Positions 9,877 to 21,830 are shown, numbered from the stretch's first letter. The stretch is 64,000 bases of DNA from Apostichopus japonicus (GCF_037975245.1 NC_092577.1:23648398-23712397), one strand, 5' to 3'. Notes: generated by a model not told the origin, from the letters alone. Made by a program: numbers and translations.

Positions 9877-10990
9877 ATCAGATGGCTCGGGTGATATCCA
9901 GTAGAGAGGAGCAATAACGCATAGTTGCGGCATGCCACGAAGGACTCGGAGACACGAAGGAGGCTCAAGCACTAAGTGGACACTTTGGGAGGGACAAGAA
10001 CCAGGCCCGAATCAAGGAGAGGTTTTACTGGCCCACAATTACGAAAGATGTCCATGACTTCCTTCGAACATGTGACACGTGCCAGAGGGTTGAACAAAGC
10101 GTTCAAGAAAGTACGCGGGTAACTTCAGCCACTTCCAGTGAAACCCGAGGCATTCTAGCGAATCGGAATAGATCTAGTGGGTCCACTGCCCAAGACAAGA
10201 GAGGGCTATCAGTATTTTGCTACAGCGATCTGTGCATATACAAAGAGCAAGAGTGCTACACAGGTGGCCCAATTCATCTATCGGATCATCTGTCGGCATG
10301 GTTGCCCCCAAATTCAACTATCAGACCAAAGTCGGGAGCTCGTTAATCGTGTGTCTGAGGAACTACAGGGGTGGACCATCGCATAACAACAGCTTACCAT
10401 CCCCAGTGCAATGGCTTGGCAGAGAAGCAGAACCAGACCACACAGAATGTACTGTTGAAGTACCTGGATAATCAGGATGAGTGGTCTGACATCTTGGACA
10501 GTGTTCTATTTGCCTACCGGACGTCAAGGCATGCATGAACTGGTTACAGCCCTTTTTACCTCCTCTATGGTCGTCAGCCGCGTTTACCAGTTGGAAATGA
10601 CGAGAACACTGATGATGCAAGAGGACCAACAGAACAAAATGGAGCTACCATGGAGGATCGAGTAAAAGCCATGGAAACTCTCCGCCAAGCTGCGGCAGAC
10701 ACTGCTATGCAAAACATAACCACGGCCCAGGCACGGCAGAAGAAGAACTACGACAGGCGCTGTAACCCAGAGGGGTTCACACAGCTGGACCCCAAGTGCT
10801 GATGGAGGTAGTTAAGAACCACGACAGGTGTGGTGGAAAGATGGCACCAAGGTACACTGGCCCATACCTGATTCATTGCGAGGTAAAGAAGGGTGTCTAC
10901 AGACTAGAGAAGGATGATGTCACCATGAAGAAAACAGTGAATGCAAGCAGACTCAAAGTGTACTGTAAGCGTGAGTCTAGCGAAGCAATA
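9877..10990 (+). pseudogene. exon 2: retroviral-type integrase with GPY/F module, decayed
   Basis: The acceptor (polypyrimidine tract, then cacag, ending at 9,876) opens into an HHCC zinc-binding domain (CHEGLGDTKEAQ..., GHFGRDK, RFYWP, CDTCQRV; about 9,936-10,090). The DDE catalytic core follows: first D in GIDLVGPLP near 10,170, second D in QLSDQS near 10,320, E in GLAEKQN near 10,415. A GPY/F-like module is visible near 10,840-10,960 (YTGPYLI, GVYRL, KVYCK). Several in-frame stops and frame changes (near 9,925, 10,150 and 10,345) show the copy is broken. The family integrates DNA. An integrase downstream of an intron and without gag, protease or RT fits a Ginger-type DNA transposon or a KRBA2/GIN-like domesticated integrase better than an LTR element. 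Confidence 0.75.
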
Positions 10991-11013
10991 GAGACTGAGC
11001 CAGAAACAAAGAG

Positions 11014-11830
11014 ATGAAAGACAGACAATTATCCATCTGGTGGAAAGGCAGCAGCGGAGAGACAGAGGCCGACAAGGTAGAATGTAAGCCAGAAGCAGAG
11101 ACAGCAGCGAGAGAGACCGAGGATTGTGTCATCACTGGGAAGTCCACCGACAGCACCTTCAAGCCATCGACCAGACCAAAGTTCAGGCCACTGGGGAAGA
11201 AGCAGTTGGAAGATGTCGTGAAACCTCGGTATTGGATGCGGGACACACAAATGAATGCTACCCAGGCACTGATAAGACACCAGTACCCAGCTGCGGGGGG
11301 CCTCCAGGATACATGTTTAGGGGAGAACCTGCTTTGGAGTCCAGTCGCAAGAGTTCATCCAAGTACATAATGCCAACAGGAACCATTGGATTGTCATATC
11401 CACTGTTGGGTGTAAGCCAGGTCAAGTACGTGTATATGACAAGGAGAGTCATAGCCAGCCTGTTACAGAGCCCCCTTTGAGGCCATCACCGTTGAGATGC
11501 CATCCACTCAGAAGCAGACAAATGGTTCAGACTGTGGGCGTATGCTCTGGCATTTGCAATGACCATTGTTGTTGGTGTAGATCCGGGTGCAACATTCTAC
11601 GACAGAACCCAGTTGAGGGCACACCTGAGACGATGCCTGCAAGAAGGAGTGATGACCGGAGTATGAAGAAGGAGTTTTCCCCCCAGTGCTGCCAACCGAG
11701 AACTTCAAGATAGACTTGTCGTGCCCATGTCGGCTGCCAAGTAGCAGATCGATGAAGGTGTGTCAGAGATGTAGTGTTCGATGTCATGTTTCTTTGTCTG
11801 TGGGAGAAGGTCATATGTAATCAATGTGTC
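11014..11830 (+). pseudogene. Ulp1 (C48)-like cysteine protease plus PHD-finger remnant
   Basis: Downstream of the integrase and on the same strand, pieces in different frames resemble a C48/SENP-type protease: a catalytic-His segment NHWIVISTVGC near 11,375, a VYD segment near 11,435 (candidate Asp) and a QTNGSDCG segment near 11,517-11,540 (oxyanion Gln, then catalytic Cys). YALAFAMTIVVG follows after a one-base shift. After that, CPCRLP ... CQRC ... CH near 11,720-11,790 looks like the start of a PHD finger. Integrase, Ulp1-like and PHD modules in one protein are known in metazoan Ginger/KRBA2-like proteins (family knowledge, from memory). Frameshifts make this copy non-functional. The C48 assignment is firmer than the PHD one. 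Confidence 0.55.
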
Positions 11831-13320
11831 TCAATTGTAAGTAGCCTAGTAAGCTCAACATTGTGTGAGTTGGAGAATGGAGTGAACAGTGCGTCCTAAT
11901 TGTTACTCATTAACACTGTTGAGTTTGAAATATATTGTGAGAGGCAGTTGTAAACCAGTGCCCACTAGTCACATTTTTAGGTTGATATGTACTAAGTTTC
12001 ATCACACAACACCATGACCTGAATGTCACTCTGAGTGTGTACATCCATCATCAAGGAAAACGTGTGGTAATGTGGTGTGACTAACACTAAGGCCACTATG
12101 AGATATAATGCATAGCAGGGGGAACATTTTTGGTGTAATTTTGCACATATGAAAGGGATGCCAACTTAAAGCCCCAATCAGCCTTTGAGATATTCGCAGA
12201 AATAAACATCAATGATATCGAAAACGAATGCCATCATTCGATACCCCATCCCTGAAAAGTAATTCAGCCGAAATTATAGCACTCTATCTTCTGTGGTCTT
12301 GGAGAAAAATGGTGATCAATCTTCAATTTCCCTTACTATCGATATCCTCTATTTGAAAGGAATACATGAAATAAAGGCTGATTGGGGCTTTAATGAACAG
12401 ATTGAATGTTGTATTCTACATGTAACATTATTCAGGACTTCATTATATATTCCAAGAGAGTTCAGCTACCTCTACTTTCTTACATACTAACTCTTTCCTT
12501 CAGGCAATTCATTGTAATAATGATATTTCATTTTCTTCTACCAGTAGTGGAGTTTCGATATGTTGATAAGTTGCATAATAAATATATATATAATAAATAT
12601 TATATCGTGACTGACTGATTCATTCTTTTCCCCGTTGGGTACCGACATTCTTAATCAAAATCAATAGTAATAACACGTGGGTTTGAACCCCCAACCCCCC
12701 CTCCCCGTGCGTACGCCCCTGTTCCATGTCAATCATGATTTGAGTCTAACCTCAATCAATAGATGACAATTCTCCCCACTTGAACAAGACTGAATGAAAT
12801 CCCTACACTAACAAGGTTAAAGATTATTATCAACTCCAATCAATGTAGATAGTAAACTTCACTGTGGATAAACTTTATTCTGTGAACCATTTGAAGAAGC
12901 AAGAAGAAACTGATTGAACACCATTGAATTACTCTAGACACTGAACTTCCTCGATATGAAATTGGATATTGGGAGTTGGCTACTGATTTTCTCAACTGGC
13001 TAAATTGCACCAATCCTTGCAACTAACTGTCCGCTGGCCACTAACAAAATGTTGCGAATACGTGAAGGATATATTCGTAGCGTTTAATTGCCATGAACAA
13101 GCGATCGACCATCTCATCATACACTCAATTTGAGATATCGCCTATTGGAATATAGGCATATTATGAAATTCATTGCAAGCTAAAGACTTGCGCAGGTGCT
13201 GGCAGGAACATTGATCATGCTTATGGTGGGGGAGTAAATTTTCAGGGTGGGGGGGGGGGGTGAATTTATCGTAGTAAAAATTCCCCCCGTTGGGGGAAAA
13301 TTGTTAGGGGGAAAAAATGT
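11831..13320. other. non-coding DNA with one MITE
   Basis: No coding signal. It contains the MITE listed at 12,166-12,393, a C-rich patch near 12,690-12,715 and a G-rich run near 13,240-13,262. Confidence 0.45.
12166..12393. mobile_element. 228-bp MITE with perfect 21-bp inverted ends and TTAA
   Basis: ttaaagccccaatcagccttt at 12,166-12,186 is repeated as an exact reverse complement at 12,373-12,393. Both ends begin or end in TTAA, which suggests a TTAA target duplication outside a 17-bp TIR starting AGCCCC. TTAA is the target of piggyBac and Kolobok transposases, so the MITE is probably mobilised by one of these. It is non-coding. Confidence 0.85.
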
Positions 13321-13325
13321 TCTGT

Positions 13326-13385
13326 TACACCGCTTCTCGTCCGATCACCGACGTCACCTGGGAATACTGGGTGCCGTAGGCTTTT
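13326..13385 (+). pseudogene. 5S rRNA fragment (internally deleted)
   Basis: ttctcgtccgatcaccgacgtc is joined directly to cctgggaatactgggtgccgtaggctt. The central part of the 5S gene, including most of the internal promoter, is missing. The following spacer resembles the spacers after the other copies. Confidence 0.8.
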
Positions 13386-13476
13386 CTTTTAATAATTAAA
13401 AAACTGTCTTGCCACGACGAACGCGATTTTAAAATGGAATATATTAAAAAATATTTCGATTGTTTTCATATATTAT

Positions 13477-13507
<31 letters not shown>

Positions 13508-13513
13508 TGTAAA

Positions 13514-13572
13514 AGCGCAGTCAGTACTTGGATGGGTGACCCGCCTGGGAATATTGGGTGCCGTAGGCTATT
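13514..13572 (+). pseudogene. 5S rRNA 3'-half fragment
   Basis: This starts at gcgcagtcagtacttgg and runs to the 5S 3' end. One extra base (gacccgcc) lies in the box C region and the 5' half is absent. It is preceded by a (TA)n tract at about 13,480-13,505 and followed by the shared spacer word cttttcataattg. Confidence 0.8.
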
Positions 13573-13645
13573 CTTTTCATAATTGATAAAATTATGTTGC
13601 CACGACGATGAAAAATTGCAATAACCAACATTGGCTTCTTCTAAT

Positions 13646-13766
13646 GTCTACGGCCATATCGCGTTGACTATACCGGTTCTCGTCCGATCACCAAAGTCAA
13701 GCAACGTAGAGCGCAGTCAGTACTTGGATGGGTGACCGCCTGGGAATACTGGGTGCCGTAGGCTTT
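13646..13766 (+). rRNA. 5S ribosomal RNA gene
   Basis: About 120 bases from gtctacggccatat to gtaggctt, matching the canonical animal 5S layout: the two ends (gtctacggc and gccgtaggc) pair as helix I. The internal promoter words cggttctcgtccgatcac and ggatgggtgaccgcctggg are intact, and a T-run (ctttt) follows as a Pol III terminator. Copies at 13,326 and 13,514 with a spacing of about 190 bp show this is the end of a tandem array. No disabling change is seen, but expression is not certain. Confidence 0.88.
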
Positions 13767-13859
13767 TCTTTTCATAATTAGAACACTGCCTTGCCGCGAG
13801 GAACGTGATTTTAAAATGGAAAATATATCAACAGCGTGATATATCAACAGCTGACGTGC

Positions 13860-15950
13860 TGCAGTGGTTGTGCTCTGTTACTCTGTATTTTGTTATTGCT
13901 TTTTGGTTCCTTGCTAAAAGCAAAGGAACCTATGTATTCAGGTTGGCGTGTGTGTGTGTATGTGTGTGACGCTTTAGCTTGTATGCACGATAACGCAACA
14001 AGGGATTGACTGATCATGATCAAACTTGGTGGGTGGGTGGCCCATAGTGAGTAGATGAACCCTATTGTTTTTGGTGCCCACAAAGGTCACCAAAGGTCAG
14101 TTTTGGTCCAAAAACCCAAAATACTAAAACTGCAATAACTCCCAGTGCCAATGTGCGACAAGGTTGATATTTTGGGACAAGTTGTGAACTGGTTAGGGGA
14201 ACATTTTCAAACTTAACGGTCATGTGATCTGAAGTCACCAAAGGTCAATTAATATTAAAAAAGTAGTATTTTTGCGATAACTTGAGAACGAATTGTCCGT
14301 TAGGGTTGGGAGTTGCTTCAGTGTAATCCAATTGTCGACCCACACCTGGGTGACCCTTGACCTCAATTTGACCTCTGGTGACCTTTTCATGTTTTGGGGA
14401 TGTTTACAGTTTCGATGCTATTTTCAGATGTCAAAGGTACCTTCCGATCATAAATATCGATAGGTTGACCCCCGTGTGACCTTTGTGTGCGAACTTATAT
14501 GGGGTCAAAGTTTTCGGTCGGAGTTAGGATGGCTGTACAGACTTGTGTTGATTTTTGGAATCAGCAGATGAAACTACATTTGAAACCAAGGTCAAAAGGT
14601 CAGGTCACATTTAAAAAAATGTGCTTAGTTTGGGAGAAAACGGGCGAAAAAGAAAATGTTTGGTGTTGATGCTAGATTTGGATATCAAAGGTACCTTCCG
14701 ATCAAAAATGTCAATGGGTTGACACCCAGGTGACCTTTGTGTGTAAAGTTATAGAAGGTCAAAGTTAATTTTCAGACATTTAATGCAATAACTCCCAGTG
14801 CCAAGGTGTAACAAGGTTGATATTTTGGGACAAGTTGCAAATGGTATAGAGGAATTATTTCAAACTTAACGGTCATGTGATCCGAGGTCATCAAAGGTCA
14901 ATTAATGTTAAAAATGTAGTATTTTGGGTGAGAAAATGGGCAAAGAAAAAAATGGTTGAATTTTTACAGTTTTAATGCTATATTCACGTCTCACCAATCA
15001 AAAATGTCAATAGGTTTACCCCAGGTGACCTTTGTGTGTGAAGTTATATGAGGTCAAAGTAAATTTTCAGACATTTAGTGCAATAATTCCCAGTTCCAAG
15101 GTGTGACATGGTTGATATTTTGGGACAAGTTGCAAATGGTATAGGGGAATATTTTCAAACTTAACGGTCATGTGATCCAAGGTCACCAAAGGTCAATTAA
15201 TGATAAAAAACTAGTATTTTTGTGATAACTTGAGAACGAACTGTCCGTCAAAGTTGGGAGTTGCTTCAATGTAATCCAGTTGTCGACCCGCATCTGGGTG
15301 ACCCTTGACCTCAATTTGACCTCTGGTGACCTTTTCGTGTTTTGGGGATTTTTACAGTTTCGATGTAATTTTCAGATGTCAAAGGTACCTTCTGATCATA
15401 AATGTCAATGGGTTGACCCCCTTACCTTCGTGTGCGAAGTTATACGAAGTTAAAAAATATTAATGAGGTCACAGGTCAAACGTGAAAAACTCCGAAGTTG
15501 CAATAACTTGGCTACTATTTATTTGAATTTCGTCAAACTTGGTGATATTGGTAGATAGTCTCCACACACTGATGTGTGTTGCAATTGATATCATGCATGT
15601 TTATAGGGGGGGGGCTAGCATTATTTTGTTATGAAAAGTTTGTATGCACAATAACTCAACAAGGGAATGACCAATCATTACCATACTTGGTGAGTGGGTG
15701 GCCCATAGTAAGTAGATTAACCCTGTTGATTTTGGTGCTCATATCATGAATATTAATGAGGTCATGGGGTCAAAAGTGAAATACTCCAAATTGCAATTAC
15801 TTGGCTACTATTACTAGTCGGAATTTCGTCAAACTTGGTATGATGATAATGGTAGATAGTCTTCACACACTGATGTGTGTTGCAATTGATATCAGGGCTT
15901 AGCATTACTTTGGCAACAAAGTTTGTGAGCATAAATTACTGTTGTTGTAT
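13860..15950. repeat. dispersed repeat block ('ggtcaccaaaggtca' family)
   Basis: Irregular tandem copies of a non-coding repeat. The segment beginning caataactcccagtgccaa and running through ttgatattttgggacaagtt to the aaaggtcaattaat word occurs near 14,140, 14,785 and 15,080. A second module (aaacttggtgggtgggtggcccatagt...) occurs near 14,020 and 15,680. The same modules return at 21,830-21,956 and 37,137-38,460. No ORF of interest. A (GT)n tract lies near 13,945-13,965. Confidence 0.8.
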
Positions 15951-16207
15951 TAGGGCTTTGTTAGAAATTTCCCTATGAATGGAACTAATGAACAGCAGCA
16001 AGGAACCATCAAATGTTTTCATTCTGGTTTCCTAACTGGAACCTTCTTTCCTCTTAATTATTTTTTTTATTAGCGGAAGGACGATATTATCCTTTAAACA
16101 CGTCTTATTGTTGTGTAATCGGGCTGATAAGGATTTTCATATAATATTTTTCGTATTTTTTGCTTGCCACGGCGTCTCGCGACGCACGGGCAAACCTAAG
16201 CTTTCAG

Positions 16208-17150
16208 ATGAGTTCCACGAAAATTAGAGATGTACTGAATACGTACAGTGTAAGAGTAGTGGACAATACCTATAACCCGATCGATGTTATTAACGCCGTT
16301 TCCATGGATATTGGTAGAGAAAACGTGAGAGGCTGTGTTAAGTTTAACGGACAGTGGATAATCACAATGAAAACGAAAGAAGACGCAGAGCTTTTGCAAG
16401 AGACATGATTGAAAATCGGGAAAGATTCTTGTACAGTGACAGGAATTTCTAAAAGTATCATAACGGTGAGTTGTTATGGAGTACCCAGCTATGTTGAAGA
16501 CGATGAACTGTCCGGAAAAGTAACAGAATTTTGAGGTCTAATTAAATCACAATGGACACATAAGCACTACACAGTTCCCTGGTGTAGAAAACGGCATTAG
16601 ATTTGTTCGAGTCGAACTTCCCCCAAACGCAACAAGTTGACCTTATGCAATCAACATTGGTGGTGAACACATTAGAATAAAGCACAACGTCCAAACTAAG
16701 GTTTGCAACAAATGTCTCAGTGACAGTCACATAATGCGAGACTGCCCACATTACACATGCCGGGAGTGTGGTAGCCAGGGCCATGCAGAGAGTCGGTGTC
16801 CACAAGTCAAGTGCTTCCGCTGCAACTCATATGGCCACAAAAGCTTTCTATGCCAGACAATCACCGCAAACTATATCTGTCGATTGAACAATGAGACCTC
16901 CACCAAAATCAAAACCAGTTCAACCAACGGAACAGGAAAAGTCAGCACCGTCAGTATGGACACCACCCCGGAAACACCAGAAAAAGCAACCAAACCAGCC
17001 GTTCCGCCGGAACTAATCAGAGAACCAAAGAGAAATCAAGTAACAAAGCAAAGGATGATCAGAAATCTGACAAAACAGGGTCAAAACGATCAATGTCCAG
17101 CGACGAAGACGCGATGCTCGAAATTATGGTTAAACAAAACATACAAGCTC
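16208..17150 (+). pseudogene. family E ORF1 (gag with three CCHC knuckles), broken
   Basis: Starts MSSTKIRDVLNTY and continues through VRGCVKFNGQW. A stop at 16,406 and several shifts follow. The three knuckles are recognisable: CNKCLSDSHIMRDC, CRECGSQGHAESRC and CFRCNSYGHKSFLC (about 16,710-16,855). The tail is lysine-, threonine- and proline-rich. It is the RNA-binding protein of the element and cannot be translated whole. Confidence 0.75.
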
Positions 17151-17235
17151 TAGCTCGCAGAAGGAGTATTTCGCGAAATCTCAGACTAACGAGGAATTAT
17201 ACCCCAAGAAAAGCTAGCTTCATGACTTCCCTACT

Positions 17236-18765
17236 CTTCGCAATGTTTCTTCTAGCAACCCTAAACTGTAATGGATTACGAAACAGTGAAAAGGGGAAAG
17301 CTTTTCGGTTCACTGAAAGCCAAAAGGTATGACATTATTGTTTTATATTGATAGAAAAGCATCTGCTGAATGGGATGCAAAAATGTATTCTTCAATGTAT
17401 GCCTCTAAAAAACGACGGGGGGTAACCCTTTTGTTTAAGGAAACATCTGACTGCGAAGTAACAAGGTGCATAACAAATGACAATGGCCGTTACATTCAAT
17501 TACACCGAACTATTGATGAACGGCCCCTTACTATAATTGATATCTATGCAGCGAATATACAAAGCGAGAGAACGAACCTTTTCCTGAATCTACATTGCGA
17601 ACTCAATCAAATTGATAATGAAGTCATTATAGCAGGGAATTTCAATAAGTATTTAAATATTTACTTAGACAAATTCCCAAGCAGAGCATACCCAGATCCT
17701 TCTCGCAAAGTTGTAAATGATACTACGACAAAATATCAACTTGTGGATATTTGGAGAGAGAGAGAAACCCTCGCAAAGGGAATTTCACGTGCATTCGCAA
17801 GACTATTTACGGTCGCTCCTCATGTAGGATTAGTAACTGTGTTTCCTATTGTAACATCACCACATACCCTCGTTCTGATCACGACTTTGTTGAGATTAGT
17901 TTGGATGTTTCTGCTCAACCAAGAGGACATGGTTACTGGATTTTTAACAATTCCCTCCTCCATGATGAAGAATACTTATGACTAATGCGCAAGCTAATCC
18001 AAAATGAGAAACTCTGCGACGATGTTGAAGTTAACTTTCTTCTATGGTAGGACAATCTCAAGGCAAAAATAAAGACTACAACAATAAAGTTCAGCAAAAG
18101 AAAATAGAAATTGCAACGCCGGATAAAGAAGGTACTAGCTTAAAAAACTTAACTACGAGAAACATAAAGCACAGAAAATTCCTCATTATGATTGTACTCG
18201 CCTTAAAAGTCTGGAGGACAAATTTGGCACGAAAGAGCTTAAAGGGATAGCCCTCAGATAAAAAAATTCAATACTATGAGGAAGGCCAAAAATCAACAAA
18301 GTGTTTCTTCAATCTAGAAAAGTCTCGACAGAAAAAGAAAGTAATGAAGCATTTGCTTACCAATCAAGGCACTGTTATAAATAATCAGGAAGACGAATTA
18401 AATGAACAAGTTAAATTTTACAGAGACCTCTACAGAGATGAACCTACAGAAGATAAACCAAAAGAAGAATTACTACCACACATCACCAAAAAGCTTGTCA
18501 AAAAGCTTTGTCAATGTCTTAGATAAAATGGGATTCGGTCCCAATTTTCAATCCTGGATTCGTATACTTGATACTAATATTAACACAGTTGCATCAAACA
18601 CAATGGCCATATTTCAAAGAGGGATGTACGACAAGGTTGTCCCATATCTGCCATGTTGTATGTTTTAAGTGCCGAGCCTTTCCACGATGTGTAGAGTTTT
18701 GTGGAACCGACACCAAAATGTTCCAACATGCTGACGACACAACCTTTTTTTTACCAGTATTTACT
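17236..18765 (+). pseudogene. family E ORF2, endonuclease and N-terminal RT, broken
   Basis: The endonuclease start (LLATLNCNGLRN) is near 17,250. The frame changes near 17,325, and the Glu-containing motif expected there is not visible. AGNFN (family GDFN) is near 17,632, and the SDHDF motif is near 17,870 in a shifted frame. The pre-RT fingers (KSTKCFFNLEKS... FYRDLYRDEP) are near 18,290-18,450. RT motifs 1-3 are largely deleted; MGFGPNFQSWIR and HADDTTFF remain near 18,530 and 18,730. No function is expected. Confidence 0.7.
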
Positions 18766-18769
18766 CTAT

Positions 18770-20567
18770 GTTAAAGACCAACTATTGAGACCAATTTTTT
18801 TAATTTTTTTTTTTTGGGGGGGGGGGGATTTTCCATTAATTTGGGAGTTAACATCTTCGAAAACTTATCAAAAAAGACAAGCCATCAAAAAAGACCACGA
18901 AAATGGACATTTTGGGTAGTCACGTGACATGAACCTCTGGAATGTCTGAAAACAGAGATTGACCCAAAGGAGCCTCTGGTCACCGTGTGACGTCATTGTT
19001 TGTATACCGCGAAAATCAAACGCTGATATAGACACTGTTTATACACAGATAGCGAACAATTGTTCTGTATTTGACTTCCAATTTCGAGCGTTTGAGAAGC
19101 TGTTAGCTTAAAACAAGAACACATAAAGGTAAAGAAATAGTTCCAAGACAAATTTAAGAAGAAAATTTAGTTAAATTGGTTATTTTATTAGCAAAATTTC
19201 CACTCAAATGGAAGCATCTTTTACATAGCGGAGCGTCAATAGGTACAATATACGGTACAATACGGTACAATATACTGTAGAACATGCAAGCAGCTTGGCG
19301 ATTCCGTAATACAATTTCATCGCAAGATACCGTAAACTAAACAGAAGAATAGACCGAAAAGATGCCTCATGCGTGATATGTAACGGGAAAATGGCTTACG
19401 TTACTGTCAACGAATTACGAAAAAGACACTAAACATAATCGAACAACTACGAGAAGACGCTGACCCGAATCGACCAGGGTAGCATATACATGACTAAGCT
19501 TCAGCTGAACATAGAAAAAGTATCCTTTCAATAAACCAAATTTAGCAGTGAATATCCAAATCCACCTTTCTCGTTCAATCCTGGGCGAAATACTACCGTG
19601 ACTCTGTGTAATCCCATAGAGTTAGGTCTAGTTGAAACAGGCCTTGACCAGTAACATCCCACAAGACAGTCACTAACGAAATAAAACGTCCGATCGCTAC
19701 ATAGAACCGTTTTTATTCAACTCCTTGGACCATGCACATGCAGATGCAGAATAAACATAACGGACAATATAACTCACGATACTGGAATACAACAAATGAA
19801 ATAGATAAATGCGATGAAACCCTAACATGACTATTTACACATGCTGTGAGTTGTAACTCACTACATGTACTAACAATGCTACCCTAGGTACGGTCTATGC
19901 ACGGTCATCTCTTACAGTAAATATTATACTGTCAATTGCATGATATAATGTTACATGTAAGGACGTCCGGAGCTTGTTTACGAGGAGACTTGAAAGGGTA
20001 AATTTCACATTAGCTATGTCCGACGCAGCTATCGACAGTATATAATTTTCGCAGAATGAGACATTTGCAGCATACACAAAGGCAGGGTCATGCATGTGGA
20101 CTCATGGGCAAGAGATACTGTGGGTACTGAAAAATCTTTCCGCGTGGATGTCACAAAATTTATCCAAAGTCTGCGGCGTTTTACGTCGGTTCTTTTACTC
20201 GGAAATCTAAAAAAGCTGATGCTTTTGTTGGGTGAGGTATAACTGCAACCTTCAACAACACAGAATTATGGCATTTCGGGGGGGGGGGGGGAAGGAGTAA
20301 TATCGTTGATGTTTTTGGCAGCTCAAGTATACAACTTTACACACTAAAATTCTTCTTGTGAGTGAGGTATACAGTTACGTCACAGGGTCACCTGATGTCT
20401 TCGGAATGTTTCAGGAATGTCTGAAATAGGTTTTATAAAAAGCTGACCTTTCTTCCCATTTTTCACGTATTTAACGTCCGAAATTGGTAACGTTAATTAC
20501 AGCAATGTAATTGGAGTGAGTTAAGGATTACATGTTCATCAAAAAGTCACCATAGTTGGTTTTTAAC
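18770..20567. mobile_element. 1.8-kb non-autonomous TIR element nested in family E
   Basis: gttaaagaccaactat at 18,770-18,785 faces its reverse complement (one mismatch) at 20,552-20,567. Inverted similarity can be followed further inward: a ggtcaccgtgtgacgtcattg-like segment near 18,980 faces 20,380, and a ggaatgtctgaaa word near 18,940 faces 20,425. This gives decayed ends of about 200-250 bp. The interior has no transposase-like ORF, a T-run then G-run near 18,800-18,830 and another G-run at 20,278-20,292. The reverse-transcriptase reading resumes outside both ends, which supports a clean insertion. I could not fix a target duplication. Confidence 0.65.
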
Positions 20568-20574
20568 AATAATT

Positions 20575-20990
20575 AACTTGTATGAACGAGCGTCTGGCTC
20601 AATGTGTAATTTGGACAAGACTGAGCTTCTCGTTTTTGGTAAATCCAACATCAGTCATTATGATAAGTCAGAAATGACTATATTATAGTTGTAGTCGTTG
20701 CTATTGGCAACGACAAGACAACTATTGAGGAGGTTAACTGGGAGGGAAAAGTAAGAACCTGCAGCCTTTTGCTGAGCCGGTGGAAGGGGCGCAAACTCTC
20801 AATGAGAGGAATATTATTGTGAATTCCCTTGTCGTTTCCCGTCTAGTGTATCTCATTTCCACTATACCAACACCAAGCGGGGTGATTGAATCCTTCCACG
20901 ACGGTATAATTGACTTTATTCGGCGTGGTAAACCGAGTCCTATTAAATACACCAACCTGTTATTACCTGTTGTTGCAGTGTAAGATTAGA
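20575..20990 (+). pseudogene. family E ORF2, C-terminal RT part after the insertion
   Basis: Coding resemblance resumes with LYERASGSMCNLDKTELLVFGKS, the conserved segment after the YADD motif, at about 20,578-20,645. NSLVVSRLVYLISTIPTP ... IIDFI follows at 20,818-20,925, matching the RT thumb/connection of L1-type elements. Frameshifts and a deletion are visible near 20,650-20,760. Confidence 0.65.
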
Positions 20991-21830
20991 GCCATCTTCT
21001 TCATTTGCGAAGTGCGCCACCACTTCACATGGCAACGCTGACTTATCAAAACTTGTTGTTCGTTTGCCCAGGTAAAGCGAAAAGCCGTTTAGTTTCGCTC
21101 TGTTCTGCTAACCTGTATGTATTTGAACTGAAACATCTGATGAACGTAAGTTTCTAGATCATTTTGGACCATTTGTTGTAGTAAGATGTAGTATAAGTGT
21201 CGAGTATTATTGAAAATAGTTTGATTACGTGTGCCTGGTTATTTTGTGCAAGTCGTCATTTTGTTATCATGGGTTTACTTGTCAGGCCTAGAGTCTCGCG
21301 TAATTGGTCCATGTAGTTTGCGGTGTCAATTTTGCGCCAAGAATGTATGTTAAGGTATTTGACGAATCAAGAGTTGTTTAGATCAATGCAAATTGTAATT
21401 CCAGATCCATGTAAATAATGTTGAAGCCCAAGTGAGAGATTGTTTGCTTATGCTGGGTAGATTGTCTGTATTCTTTATATCCAACATCCAGTGCTTCATG
21501 AATGATTCGTACTGACTCCTGCTAACCTGGCTAACCTGTAAATGACGACAGCAGTCGCCGGCAAAGTGGTAAGTGTCTCCAACATTCTGAGAACGCTTCG
21601 AACAAAGGATTATGTGACATATATACTTACACTTGGGTATTACGTATAATTATCTTACCAGTTATTATATTTTATTGTTTCATGTTTTACCATAGATTCG
21701 AATGAGACTACCAGAGAATAGATTCATACGAACTTAATAGCTGCTACTGTCCTACTGTACTTATTTCTGTGTCGTCTGACCCTTTCTTACATTAAGTCTT
21801 TGGCAGTTTTACATCCTTTTTGATTCCTTG
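20991..21830. other. no feature seen
   Basis: AT-rich non-coding DNA with no ORF or repeat that I can support. Confidence 0.4.

Larger units (their letters stand above)
16150..20990 (+). mobile_element. decayed L1/Tx1-like non-LTR retrotransposon, family E
   Basis: ORF1 (16,208-17,150), an APE endonuclease (17,236-17,980) and reverse transcriptase pieces (18,270-18,765 and 20,575-20,980) lie in order on the plus strand with many stops and frameshifts. A TIR element (18,770-20,567) interrupts the RT just after the ADD motif; coding resemblance resumes beyond it with LYERASGSMCNLDKTELLVFGKS. It is distinct from family A in sequence. It sits inside a block of dispersed repeats. Confidence 0.8.

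Noticed and set aside
12293-12618. Plus-strand open frames overlapping the MITE
   Set aside because: They begin inside the non-coding MITE and have no conserved motif.
16150-16175. 5S spacer word (ttgccacg) just before family E, suggesting 5S targeting of E as well
   Set aside because: Only about 8-11 bases match and no 5S gene sequence is adjacent; chance is likely.
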